Shown here: piece after piece, positions 1-8,955 of the stretch
Layout: each line of letters begins with the position of its first letter
How positions within the stretch are numbered: the stretch's first letter is position 1
From: Legionella sainthelensi
GTDB taxonomy: Bacteria > Pseudomonadota > Gammaproteobacteria > Legionellales > Legionellaceae
Assembly: GCF_900637685.1 (NCBI RefSeq)
Contig: NZ_LR134388.1
Span: 3,437,001-3,501,000 of the forward strand
Direction: 5' to 3'
Length of the DNA: 64,000 nt
Translations under genes and position numbers: made by a program
Notes under the pieces: generated by a model
Told to the model about the DNA's origin: nothing
What the model saw: the letters and a program-made list of their open reading frames with translations, nothing else
Database searches by the model: none

Positions 1-768
1 GACATAGGCGCGGTCATTCTCTTCTCTCCAGGCAAGACTCACAGCAGTTAAACCTCTATTATATAAAAAGCTTGAGGTATATGTTGCGGTTCTTCGATTA
101 AATTCGACATGCATCTTTTTAGGAACCATAAAAATATGGCTATCAGTGGTTGTGTTAAACTTAGGAGCCATTTGTCTAAACCACTTATTTTCCCAACCTT
201 TATTATGTTTCGAATAGGTTCCGAGTAATATTTCTCCTCGAGCAATATTACTACAATGACTTAAATCAAAATTTTTGCCATATAAGGAATCATGTTTATA
301 TGTATCTTGACGATCATTACCTGGGACTGGATCTTCAGCTAAAATCGACAAAGGAGTATCTAAATCATCGAGCGCTCTAGCCGTTGCAAAAGTAGCCACT
401 GCGCCACGACTGAAACCATTTAAGGTAATGTCATTTACTTCTTCCACATCCATTAATCCTTCTTTTGGTTCAATAATGACTGCACTGCCAAATTCTCTTT
501 TTAACTCAGAAAGATTCAACGTGACTACTCCATCTTTAGAAAAAGCTCGACGCACCTTATTTGCGACAACATCAAGATTTGGATCTAAATATCCCTTAAG
601 TTTTGAATGGCCTCCAATATGTTTGTCTTGGCAACCATTAAAATACACCCGAATCACATCATCATTAAATGTTTCACCAGTATCTTCTGTTCTACCTTCG
701 GTGAAATCACGAATCATTTGTGCATTAACTCCTGTACCAGCAAAAACGAAAAGAATTTTTTTAACCAT
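1..768 (-). CDS. Putative alpha/beta-hydrolase (GFSRGA motif), 3' part missing
   Basis: The reading frame starts at an ATG at 768 and runs off the left edge, so only about the first 256 residues are seen. The N-terminus (MVKKILFVFAGTGVNA) looks like a first beta strand with an oxyanion-type turn. About residue 115 there is a GFSRGA motif, the nucleophile elbow typical of DUF2235/Tle1-like phospholipase-type hydrolases; its serine would be the nucleophile. Other catalytic residues would lie outside the window or cannot be assigned. It diverges from the unknown gene at 845, with 76 bases between the two start codons, so they may share a control region. In Legionella, proteins with this motif are often secreted effectors, but no signal can be checked here because the C-terminus is absent. 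Confidence 0.6.
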   Translation of the reverse strand, partial: MVKKILFVFAGTGVNAQMIRDFTEGRTEDTGETFNDDVIRVYFNGCQDKHIGGHSKLKGYLDPNLDVVANKVRRAFSKDGVVTLNLSELKREFGSAVIIEPKEGLMDVEEVNDITLNGFSRGAVATFATARALDDLDTPLSILAEDPVPGNDRQDTYKHDSLYGKNFDLSHCSNIARGEILLGTYSKHNKGWENKWFRQMAPKFNTTTDSHIFMVPKKMHVEFNRRTATYTSSFLYNRGLTAVSLAWREENDRAYV

Positions 769-844
769 ATGGTACCCTATGTATTCCCAATGAATACAAA
801 TTAATCTACAATGTCAATTATAGAACACAATTTAAGGTGCTGAG

Positions 845-2038
845 ATGCCCGGATTAACGTCAATTACAGTAGATAAGGATAGCGAATTTTTTATAACTAT
901 TGCAAAAGAAGGAATTCATAGCTTTGTTATGTTAGGAGTCATGGTCGACAATAAACCTCAACTTTTAGCCAGAGTAGGTAAAGGAAATCTCATCGACCCA
1001 AGCTTTGGTACAAGTTGCGGGAAACAATTTACTATGTTTGGGAAAGCTCTAGGCTCTCACACAGAGGCTTCATTAGTAGATGAGGGTATTAGCACCAAGA
1101 ATCAAGATACTACTTCAGACATTAGCTATCAATCATACTCCATCTCCTATGAACAATATCTAGAGTTTCTAGCACTCACAAAAGAGATTCATGAGAATCA
1201 ATTAAAGTACTATCAGGAGAGAGAACTTCCTGATGTACCCTATAAAGAATTGACTTATCCCCAAAGAGGGATACACGATCTTAGAAGTGGCATCGATTGT
1301 TATATCCCTACTCAAGAAGAAGCAGGAAAAGTTACCTTCGAATATAAACCAATTAAAACTTTTGAGCATGAATGCGCTAACGATAAGCAACAAATACGCG
1401 AAGAGATAATTAATGGCTCCAAAGAAATTAAAGCATCTAACACTTGCCGCACTACAGCACGCGCTCTTCTTAATTACACGTTGCACTATTCTCCAGATGT
1501 TCCTGCTTTGTTTGCGATTGGACTAGATTACAAAACAAAGCTGGTTGGTGGAAAACCAACGGCAAATTCATTTTATGTTCTGCCACAACCACCCAATTGT
1601 TTTGAGGTAAACTCAACGCAAATGAAAGTGCTTAAAGAACTCTATAAAAAACTTGAGAATTTGCCTAAAACTAATCCCGCATCTGACACTACAAGAAAAA
1701 AGTTTGATGAATTAAAACATCTATATCAAGAAATAGCAGGAAAACCCCAATTACCGCTCACTGTTCTTCTAGACAAAATTACAGTCCACCGTGTTGCACA
1801 TAACAAATTGTTTGATATACGTAGAAGTCAAAGTCTTATTAGCAAATTTGCTGAAATGTTGGGAATCAAAACAGGAACGCAACAAGCCTACGACCGAATG
1901 GAAAAAGCGGTGAAACAAGAAATCGAACGAGTGAATAAAAAGGAAATGAAACAAGGCAAAGGAGTCGATAAAGATGGGTTTCAATCCGATGATCATCGAC
2001 CTCCTCACGCAACAACAGTCTATCGTAAAAATTCATAA
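845..2038 (+). CDS. Unknown 397-residue protein, possible effector
   Basis: I do not recognise this protein. No signal peptide or membrane segment is visible, so it looks soluble. The first 70 residues (strand-rich, with FFITIAKEGIHSFVMLGVMV) could be a small domain that binds a partner or handles a substrate. Around residue 197 is a SNTCRTTARALL segment, where a cysteine opens a helix; such a layout occurs in papain-like folds, but I cannot place a matching His and Asp, so no enzymatic claim is made. The last 60 residues are Lys/Glu-rich helix followed by a polar tail (DDHRPPHATTVYRKNS). The start has a weak AAGGTG site just upstream. It diverges from the hydrolase at 768 and converges with the sedolisin gene. 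Confidence 0.55.
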   Translation: MPGLTSITVDKDSEFFITIAKEGIHSFVMLGVMVDNKPQLLARVGKGNLIDPSFGTSCGKQFTMFGKALGSHTEASLVDEGISTKNQDTTSDISYQSYSISYEQYLEFLALTKEIHENQLKYYQERELPDVPYKELTYPQRGIHDLRSGIDCYIPTQEEAGKVTFEYKPIKTFEHECANDKQQIREEIINGSKEIKASNTCRTTARALLNYTLHYSPDVPALFAIGLDYKTKLVGGKPTANSFYVLPQPPNCFEVNSTQMKVLKELYKKLENLPKTNPASDTTRKKFDELKHLYQEIAGKPQLPLTVLLDKITVHRVAHNKLFDIRRSQSLISKFAEMLGIKTGTQQAYDRMEKAVKQEIERVNKKEMKQGKGVDKDGFQSDDHRPPHATTVYRKNS

Positions 2039-2082
2039 ACACTATCGGTCTTAACCCCCAAAGGCTGTGCTTATTGCTGACT

Positions 2083-2130
2083 TTTTCTGATAGTGCAACA
2101 TGCTTTTAAAAGCGAGCGCACTATCAAAAG
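2083..2130. terminator. Bidirectional terminator-like cruciform
   Basis: An 8-bp inverted repeat (GATAGTGC at 2089-2096, GCACTATC at 2118-2125) encloses a second palindrome (GCTTTTAAAAGC at 2102-2113). T-rich DNA lies on the left and A-rich DNA on the right, so it could stop transcription from both sides. It sits between two convergent genes, the expected place. Confidence 0.6.
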
Positions 2131-2158
2131 CACTCCATTATTTTCCCTTAGACTCAAC

Positions 2159-4186
2159 TTACAGATTTGCCATAAAGGGGACAAAGTGAGGAAGATTTGG
2201 TGAGCCTACTCCAACTGCATCATTCCAAAATTGACTTTCTGGAGCGATGGTTAGTGAAGAATCCCATCCCCAAATATCCAAATCTCCTTGTTTATTCGGT
2301 AACACAAAAGCTGTTGAAGGCGCTGTTGGATAAGTCAATGGATCAGGAGCCGTTGCCCCATCAATAACGTTAACCGGAGGAACAATGGGATTAAGGGCGC
2401 GTTTGAACCGTAATATAGTATTCAGTTGATATAAATAAGGTGCTGTATGTCCAATGCGAGGTTTATTTAATAATGCACGGGCTTGATTGACTAAAAGCAT
2501 CGTAGCAGAATATAAAGGACATGCTAAACTAGTACCACCATCTTGCAGATACGCCCCATCCAGTACGATATTTAGGCCCGTGCCTGGATCACCCAACATG
2601 GATACATCTGGGACTGCACGGCAAGGTTGATTCCCTTCCGTCCCGCAAACAGTATTTGTTGCATCATTTATATAGCCATATCCGCCAGCATAAAACGAGC
2701 TGATCGAGCTTTGCCAAGTTGGTGCTTGATAAAATTGGCTAATACCACCTGTAGTACCTGAAACAAATCCATTCTTTTTCACATCGTAAGTGCCCCACAC
2801 ATTTTCAAAAGCATAATTGTAGAAAGCATCTACAAATACGGAAGTTGCGCCTACAGCCGTAACGTAAGGAGAACTTGCTGGATAATTCACTGCTTTTGCA
2901 TCACCTTTGTTTTGACATTTTATTTTTCCATCTGCACCTTTACGAGGGCTTGTATACGTGTTATCGCCACAATCTCCGGATGAAAATTGCACGCTGATTC
3001 CAAATGCAGCGGCAGTTTGTAACGATTGTTCCATTGATGTATTGGGATCAACATTCGCTGACTCAGGACTAGTCCAACTGTTAGAAATAACGTATGCGTT
3101 AGAAAATCCAGCAATAGTGAAGTTATGGGAAGTTAAATAACCAATCACACTTTGCAAGGCTACGGCTTGATTATTGTCATCTGTAACAATTAACACAGTG
3201 TTATTTTCTGGAGCCAGGGTGTGAGAAGATTCAATATCCAGGGCAATTTCACCAGTAAAGCCATATTCTCCAGGCCTACTGGGCGTGCATAGGGTAGTAT
3301 ATGGTGTGAAATTTTGATTAAGCATTGCAAAATTTCGGGAGGAGCCAGAAGTAAAAAACGGCTTGATACCATTGGCACTAAAATATTGGTTCGCATCACT
3401 CAAAATTTGTTGGGGTTGCGTTGCACCACATCCATCAACGATGATTAATGTTTGTCCTTTCCCATCCAGGTGGGTGCCATTTACAGAAGGAATATTATTG
3501 ATGTTATAGGTATATTGCAACTGCTTCCCAGAAAACCCATGCACCGAAGTTGTAGTTGGAATGGCGTTGGGGATTAATGAATCCCAGATGAATGTTTCAT
3601 CCTGAGGTCTGACACTTGTCTGGCTTGACGCATTGTTAGGGAAGTAAAGTGGAATATTGTTTAATCCGGTAATATCAACAATGTATTGCGCCATTTCAGA
3701 TTGCAACGAAGGCTTGCTTGTACTGGCATAAAAAGTGCCATTATCATAGAGATAATAATTAAGACTTGTGTGCAAAGTACTTTCAATTTGCTGTACAGAA
3801 GCTGCTACATGCACACTATGGTTGACTACATCTGCTTGCATGCCTTGAGCAATGAAATATTCTTGTACGGTATGCTCTACTTCTTGAGTTGGCGCATAGT
3901 GCCCTTCGAAAACATCCTGGGTTAAATAGTGCTGATAGTTAGGGCTCTGGGGATCGTAAATTTCTTCCACTAACTTATCTAATTGAGCTTTATTTCTTAG
4001 TTTTAACCACACTATAAACTTTAATTTTTTATGAGCTTCAACTGGTTTTATAAAAACTGCTTTTTCTACTAAAGCAGATCCCGGGCTAGGCAAGCTTACA
4101 AGTCTGTCGGATTTTCCTGCGTAGGAATCAGCTACCATAAGACTCAATGACACTAAAGCCAACAAGATTGATTTTAGCTTTAACAT
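2159..4186 (-). CDS. Secreted sedolisin-family (S53) serine carboxyl peptidase
   Basis: An exported protease of the sedolisin/kumamolisin family, which cleaves proteins best at acid pH using a Ser-Glu-Asp triad. A signal peptide covers residues 1-23. Residues about 36-180 match a pro-kumamolisin activation domain (YDPQSPNYQHYLT is typical). The catalytic part shows Glu313 and Asp317 in GEIALDIE, the oxyanion Asp405 in SSGDCGDNT, and Ser553 in GGTSLACPLYS, so all key residues are present. Paired cysteines fit an extracytoplasmic enzyme. The start is 19 bases after the stop of the exported propeller-like gene, so the two are probably one transcript. The length is normal for a proenzyme. An acid-active protease would suit a bacterium living in vacuoles, which is inference. 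Confidence 0.9.
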   Translation of the reverse strand: MLKLKSILLALVSLSLMVADSYAGKSDRLVSLPSPGSALVEKAVFIKPVEAHKKLKFIVWLKLRNKAQLDKLVEEIYDPQSPNYQHYLTQDVFEGHYAPTQEVEHTVQEYFIAQGMQADVVNHSVHVAASVQQIESTLHTSLNYYLYDNGTFYASTSKPSLQSEMAQYIVDITGLNNIPLYFPNNASSQTSVRPQDETFIWDSLIPNAIPTTTSVHGFSGKQLQYTYNINNIPSVNGTHLDGKGQTLIIVDGCGATQPQQILSDANQYFSANGIKPFFTSGSSRNFAMLNQNFTPYTTLCTPSRPGEYGFTGEIALDIESSHTLAPENNTVLIVTDDNNQAVALQSVIGYLTSHNFTIAGFSNAYVISNSWTSPESANVDPNTSMEQSLQTAAAFGISVQFSSGDCGDNTYTSPRKGADGKIKCQNKGDAKAVNYPASSPYVTAVGATSVFVDAFYNYAFENVWGTYDVKKNGFVSGTTGGISQFYQAPTWQSSISSFYAGGYGYINDATNTVCGTEGNQPCRAVPDVSMLGDPGTGLNIVLDGAYLQDGGTSLACPLYSATMLLVNQARALLNKPRIGHTAPYLYQLNTILRFKRALNPIVPPVNVIDGATAPDPLTYPTAPSTAFVLPNKQGDLDIWGWDSSLTIAPESQFWNDAVGVGSPNLPHFVPFMANL

Positions 4187-4205
4187 GAATTATCTCCCTA
4201 TAAAC

Positions 4206-5642
4206 TTAGTTTGCGCCTAGTAAGAAAACGCTATTAATCTTCGTATCTGTTATAAATCCATATAAATCGCCGGTCATTAATGAGTAAATGAAACCATCTT
4301 GTGTACCTGCTAACATGGAAGTGCCATCTGCACTCACAAAGAGGCTGTAAACTGCCTGATCCATAAAGGAGCTCCAAGAACCGTTTGTGGTTAAATCATA
4401 AGTATAAACGTACTCTCGTGGTCCCCTTCCATCTCTATCTGGTGGTATTTTAATTGGTGCAGTATTGGCATAGAGCATTGTATTAACCACAAAAATATCA
4501 CGTATCGCCTCAACATCTGCAGGACCAGGAATTTTTATCCAACTACTGCCATTAACCGGCGAATAATAAACATGCCCCTCATTAATGTCTGTACTGCCTA
4601 TGTAAATTGTATTATTTGTGACATAAATACCATTAACAGCAGTTACAGCATTTGGTAAAGGACGATTTGTCCACGATTTCCTATCATCCGTAGAATAGAA
4701 CAAGTTGCCATTCTTTGTACCTGCATACACAGTTGTTTGAGTCGTTTCCGTAGTAACAAAAACACTCATTACTTCAGAGTCATCGGGAGACTTGCCTTGA
4801 TCCCAACTTCCACTACTGTTGCTATAACGATAAACGTGATGGTCTGCACTACCTGCATATATATCTGTATTGGTGGCATAAATACTGTTAACCGCATGAT
4901 TTTGTGCCGGAATAGTCCCACTCCAAGTAAGACCATTATCACTGGAGGAATACACCTGGCCATTCTCTGCACCGCCAAATATAGTTGCTGCCTGATTAAA
5001 TGTAACTTCCACGGTATGATTGGCAGTAATGCTGTTTAAACTAAAATTTAAACCGCCCCATTGAGCTGGATTACCATCCACATACCATTGATAAACCTGA
5101 TAACCACTATTTGGTGTCGCAGTAAAAAGCAGGCTACTGTGTGCAACAACGGTTTGCGGTTTTGCCGGCGAAATTATCCCATTTGCTCCTGCACTTGGAG
5201 TAATGACGAAACGGGCATTGCGGATTGTAATATCTAAAGGATTACTCGGTTGATAACATTGTAAAGGGTTGCCATGTTCACACACAGCAGGACCTCCTTT
5301 AATATTACCAAGGAGTTGGCTCCCATCCACAAACAAAGTGAGCGTACAGTATTGTTGATAAGCCAGTGTAAAGGGATTAGAACAGTTTCCTGGCGTGGTC
5401 ATTTGAGTAACTCCAGGAATGGAATTCATAAGTAAAGTTTTTGTTTTTCTTGATTGATTTGTTACTGTATATTGCACATAAGCGTATCCAGACTGCGTCA
5501 TAGATACATTAGGGGGAAAAGCAGGATTGGGTGTGAATGTCCACATTGGAGTTCCTGCTTGAGAAATATTGTTCATAAAAAAAGCTGCTGCATAAAAAAA
5601 GAAGCGCAGGATTATGCCTTGCCATTTAATTTGCATTATCAA
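4206..5642 (-). CDS. Exported beta-propeller-like repeat protein
   Basis: An N-terminal hydrophobic segment (about residues 9-28, ending SQAG) looks like a signal peptide. A beta-rich region with two pairs of cysteines follows. About residues 150-220 resemble the bacterial repeat module found in surface proteins (PSAGANGIISP, TPNSGYQVYQWYVDG, HTVEVTFNQ). The rest is a row of about five to six blades with phrases such as VYSSSDNGLTWSG, LFYSTDDRKSWTN and VYYSPVNGSSWIK, the S-D-G-x-x-W pattern of sialidase/Ycf48-like propellers. No catalytic residues are evident, so it more likely binds or supports something than cleaves it. It lies directly upstream of the sedolisin gene on the same strand and could be a partner of that protease. 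Confidence 0.7.
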   Translation of the reverse strand: MIMQIKWQGIILRFFFYAAAFFMNNISQAGTPMWTFTPNPAFPPNVSMTQSGYAYVQYTVTNQSRKTKTLLMNSIPGVTQMTTPGNCSNPFTLAYQQYCTLTLFVDGSQLLGNIKGGPAVCEHGNPLQCYQPSNPLDITIRNARFVITPSAGANGIISPAKPQTVVAHSSLLFTATPNSGYQVYQWYVDGNPAQWGGLNFSLNSITANHTVEVTFNQAATIFGGAENGQVYSSSDNGLTWSGTIPAQNHAVNSIYATNTDIYAGSADHHVYRYSNSSGSWDQGKSPDDSEVMSVFVTTETTQTTVYAGTKNGNLFYSTDDRKSWTNRPLPNAVTAVNGIYVTNNTIYIGSTDINEGHVYYSPVNGSSWIKIPGPADVEAIRDIFVVNTMLYANTAPIKIPPDRDGRGPREYVYTYDLTTNGSWSSFMDQAVYSLFVSADGTSMLAGTQDGFIYSLMTGDLYGFITDTKINSVFLLGAN

Positions 5643-5958
5643 GTCCTTTTGTTAATTATGGGATGCTTAATACTATTCCTGTGGGATTTTACTGTTCGTG
5701 CTTTCTGCTGCTATTTTGAAAAAATAGCAAGTTAACTTTGGCAAGTATACAGAGATATAATCTCAGCAACAAGAAGAGAAGAGGAGAAGAGCTATCTTCA
5801 CCAAAGTATGAAAAAATTAACATAAGGAAAGGGAACTCGAATTGATTTTGAGTTGCATACATGAATTATGAATAAGGATAAATAGATAGGGATTTCAAAA
5901 ACAAAGTAATTGAATCGTTATTCAATATAATCTAAGTTTTAGAGGAGTTAGATCTATC
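5643..5958. promoter_or_regulatory. Divergent intergenic region
   Basis: About 316 bases separate the divergently read propeller-like gene and purU. It is AT-rich and must hold promoters for both sides. I see no gene, strong hairpin or clear operator. An AGAGGAG ribosome binding site at 5941-5947 supports the GTG start of purU. Confidence 0.4.
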
Positions 5959-6795
5959 GTGAATCAATATCGTATTTTAATCCAGGCTCCAGATCGAGCA
6001 GGTCTTGTATATAAAGCCGCTAAGATATTTTATGAGCATGGGCTAAATATCATCACCAATAATGAATTTGTAGATAATACGAACCATCAATTTTTTATGC
6101 GTACCGTGGTAGCTGGAGAAATTGATGCATCACTTTTATATGATCAATTAATAAAGGAAATGCCTCAAGAAACCATGGTAGTCATTAAACCACCTCATAA
6201 AAAAAATATTGTCCTTATGGCCACCAAAGAAGCCCATGTTTTAGGTGACATTTTAATTCGTTACCAAGAAGGGCTTCTAGATGCCAATATTCTTGGTATT
6301 TTATCAAACCATAATGTTTTATTCCCATTATGCAGTCATTTTAATATTCCTTATTATCATATAAGTGCAGACAATATCTCTCGGGAAGAACACGAGGCAC
6401 AAATAATCAGTATCCTGAAGCAATTTGACTCTGTTGATTATATCGTACTCGCTAAATACATGCGTATTTTAACACCCAATTTTACGCAACAATATCAAGG
6501 ACAAATAATCAATATCCATCATTCATTCTTACCTGCTTTTATTGGAGCCAATCCTTACAAACAAGCTTACGATCGCGGTGTTAAAATTATTGGAGCTACT
6601 GCCCATTTCGTCAATGAAAATCTTGATGAAGGCCCCATCATTGAACAAGATGTCATTCATGTAGATCACGCTTACGATTGGCAAAGTATGCAACAATATG
6701 GCAGAGATGTTGAAAAAGTAGTTTTAGCTCGTGCATTAAAGCTTGCTTTAGAAGATCGAATATTTGTGCATCGCAATAAAACAGTTATCTTTTAA
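5959..6795 (+). CDS. purU: Formyltetrahydrofolate deformylase
   Basis: PurU hydrolyses 10-formyltetrahydrofolate to tetrahydrofolate and formate in the cytoplasm, balancing one-carbon pools and feeding formate to purine synthesis. Residues 1-80 form an ACT regulatory domain (YRILIQAPDRAGLVYKAAKI). Residues about 85-275 form the formyltransferase-fold hydrolase domain, with the family signature INIHHSFLPAFIGANPYKQA, then GATAHFV and DEGPIIEQD containing the catalytic Asp. The 278-residue length is normal. It starts with GTG, chosen because an AGAGGAG site precedes it and because the ACT domain begins there. It stands alone, convergent with the next gene. Confidence 0.95.
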   Translation: MNQYRILIQAPDRAGLVYKAAKIFYEHGLNIITNNEFVDNTNHQFFMRTVVAGEIDASLLYDQLIKEMPQETMVVIKPPHKKNIVLMATKEAHVLGDILIRYQEGLLDANILGILSNHNVLFPLCSHFNIPYYHISADNISREEHEAQIISILKQFDSVDYIVLAKYMRILTPNFTQQYQGQIINIHHSFLPAFIGANPYKQAYDRGVKIIGATAHFVNENLDEGPIIEQDVIHVDHAYDWQSMQQYGRDVEKVVLARALKLALEDRIFVHRNKTVIF

Positions 6796-6872
6796 ATATA
6801 ATTAAAAGCGCCTACAGTGTAATGGCCCTAAATTAAAAGAAAAACGTGCTGCGAAACAATTCTAATAGCGAT

Positions 6873-6887
6873 AAGCTCTTCGAGCTT
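6873..6887. terminator. Short hairpin between convergent genes
   Basis: AAGCTC and GAGCTT form a 6-bp stem around a TTC loop in the gap between purU and the oxygenase gene. There is no clean T-run on either side, so its role as a terminator is uncertain. Confidence 0.3.
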
Positions 6888-6902
6888 TACATTGTCATTG
6901 GG

Positions 6903-7598
6903 CTATGAGCCCAAAATTTTTTTAAATACTCGAGAAATAGAGCAATTGATAAAACGGTTATTTGTTTGACAACTTTCGGCAGTACGGTGATATTGGCTGA
7001 CACCCACATCATCAATTACATCCATAATGATATGAATACGATCCGCGTTACCATGATTGTATGCCCTATGTAAGCAATTGACCGCAACAAGATAACAAGA
7101 CCCATCAGCTGGCATATGAAACTTGCCTTCTTCCGTTTCAAACGCACTTTCCAGGTTGGTGAACACAGGAATATGCAACCGAACTTTATAACAGTTTTCC
7201 CATGTATCTCGATGCCAAATCGTGGTTCCGTTCGGTGAAATCCGTGTCCAACGAGCATGATGGGGTTGTAGTCCCAACTTGTAAATAGTCTCGATAATCT
7301 CGGCAATGTATTCAGTACCTACTTGAGTGGGATTAACATGCATCTTAGGCCATGTATAACCAATCTCACGATGGGCTCTTTCATAGTCAAACTTATATTC
7401 ACCACTCTCCTGGTCGAAAATGTAGAAGCGCTCTTCTGTTTGTTGAAAACCATCCCGATAATCCCCACTTGTACTTAGTATACTCCAACCACCGAACATC
7501 TCATTTTGTTTGACGGGCTCTAGTTGCTTGACGTATTTATTAAAATAATTTTGAATGCGCTCAATATCAAACTTGATGTGTAACTTTTCTGCGATCAT
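6903..7598 (-). CDS. Aspartyl/asparaginyl beta-hydroxylase-like 2-oxoglutarate oxygenase
   Basis: The protein has the double-stranded beta-helix layout of Fe(II)/2-oxoglutarate oxygenases of the aspartyl/asparaginyl hydroxylase family. His129 and Asp131 in TTIWHRDTWE form the HxD metal pair. The third metal ligand is probably His177 in CLHRAYNHG, and Arg187 in DRIHIIMDV would bind the 2-oxoglutarate carboxylate. No signal peptide is seen, so it acts in the cytoplasm. Relatives hydroxylate Asp, Asn or Arg side chains, either free or in peptides. The substrate here is unknown. It is about 12 kb from the NRPS operon and not linked to it by operon structure. Confidence 0.8.
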   Translation of the reverse strand: MIAEKLHIKFDIERIQNYFNKYVKQLEPVKQNEMFGGWSILSTSGDYRDGFQQTEERFYIFDQESGEYKFDYERAHREIGYTWPKMHVNPTQVGTEYIAEIIETIYKLGLQPHHARWTRISPNGTTIWHRDTWENCYKVRLHIPVFTNLESAFETEEGKFHMPADGSCYLVAVNCLHRAYNHGNADRIHIIMDVIDDVGVSQYHRTAESCQTNNRFINCSISRVFKKILGS

Positions 7599-7921
7599 TA
7601 AAATAATTCCTCTCGTTGAATGCTACCAAGATCTCTTGAATATGAATATCCATTGAACTCTTTTCACTTTAATTTAATCAAGTTGATATTTTATTACCAT
7701 CATCCAAAAACAGAAGGATATTATTAAATATTTTACTAGATGTTTATCGGTTGTGCTATTTATGCGATAAAAAATCTACTTTGCCAGTAAAAATCAATCA
7801 ATTTTAATATTTTGTTAAGTTGCGCGAATTAAAATTTCTCAAAATGAACTTTAATTAATCTCGCTCCATGTGATTAGATAACTTCATGAATCATTTTATA
7901 GTGAACTTAGAGGCAAATTTT
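7599..7921. other. AT-rich intergenic region
   Basis: Very AT-rich spacer between divergent genes. It contains a possible alternative ATG at 7886 for the Toprim gene. I see no RNA gene, repeat or convincing operator. Confidence 0.35.
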
Positions 7922-8950
7922 ATGAATGATAAAGGTATTAACGACAAACTAAAAAGCATCTCAGAAGGAAGTCAAAAACAAAAAAAAGCTGCCACTTTAT
8001 ATGCCTCAGCAAAACCGATTGAAGGTACATTAGCAGAAAAATATCTTGTGGAACATCGCCATATTCCAAAAGAAGTTTTACAGCACACCACCTTCAAGTA
8101 TGATGAAAAATCTAAAAGTCTTGTTACTCCTATTTATGATTCGAGAAATATTTTGACTGGAGTTCAACTGATTCAATTAAATGAGGAAGGTCAAAAAGCG
8201 GCTCCTGGAAACGATGCTAAAAGAGTCACTGAAAATAGGCACCATATGGATAAATTTGGCAGAGTTGCCATGATTCGTCAAGGTACTGATTTGACACGTA
8301 TCTACATTGCCGAAGGAGTAGAAACTGCTGCTTCATTATTATCCATTATTCCAGAGGAGTTTACTGTCGTCGCCTCACTTGGGATACAAGAACTTACAAG
8401 TTCGATTCCTTACATTCGTGCATCGCTCATCCCTGGCGCTCAAGTAGTTTGGCTTGCTGATAATGATAAAGGAAATAAAGAGGCTGAGAAGCAACTTTTA
8501 GAATCAAAAGAGCATTTTATTAAATCGGGCTTTAAAATTGGCCACGATTTATTTATTGTCGCCCCAATTAAAGAGGGAGAGGACTGGAATGATGTCTTGT
8601 GTGATGGTTCAACAAATCTTAAAGAGTCTTTTGAACTGTCGCAACGTGCTTTAGAGACAGAATATAGCCATATGGATACAGAGTATATTATAGAAACACC
8701 ACTAACACTTCTTGACCGTGCGCCTTATGAAGATGTCGAAGAGAAGGAAACGATTGAGCAAAGTTTTTCCGATACAGAATCGGTTCGTCTCCATATTATA
8801 AAAATGGAAGAACAATTGTGCCAAATGGAAGACTGTAAGTCTTTAGTAAAAATCCTGGAGAAACTTAATGTTGATTTGGAAAAATTAAAAACGCGCAAAT
8901 TTGAAGAGACACATTCTTTAGCGCAAGCTGAAAGAGATTTAAAAAAATAA
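7922..8950 (+). CDS. Toprim-domain protein (plasmid-primase-like)
   Basis: About residues 40-120 resemble the region before the Toprim fold in mobile-element primases (GTLAEKYLVEHRHIP, SLVTPIYDSRN). A Toprim domain follows, with the catalytic Glu in IYIAEGVETAASLL and the metal-binding DxD in VVWLADNDKG. Toprim proteins bind Mg2+ and act on nucleic acid phosphodiesters. The remaining 100 residues are predicted helix with Glu/Lys-rich coiled coil. I chose the ATG at 7922 because AGAGG lies 8 bases upstream; an in-frame ATG at 7886 lacks a good site. The next gene starts 5 bases after the stop, so the two are translated together. No zinc-finger or helicase part of a full primase is present, so it may be a relic of a mobile element or an adapted enzyme. 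Confidence 0.7.
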   Translation: MNDKGINDKLKSISEGSQKQKKAATLYASAKPIEGTLAEKYLVEHRHIPKEVLQHTTFKYDEKSKSLVTPIYDSRNILTGVQLIQLNEEGQKAAPGNDAKRVTENRHHMDKFGRVAMIRQGTDLTRIYIAEGVETAASLLSIIPEEFTVVASLGIQELTSSIPYIRASLIPGAQVVWLADNDKGNKEAEKQLLESKEHFIKSGFKIGHDLFIVAPIKEGEDWNDVLCDGSTNLKESFELSQRALETEYSHMDTEYIIETPLTLLDRAPYEDVEEKETIEQSFSDTESVRLHIIKMEEQLCQMEDCKSLVKILEKLNVDLEKLKTRKFEETHSLAQAERDLKK

Positions 8951-8955
8951 ATCGG

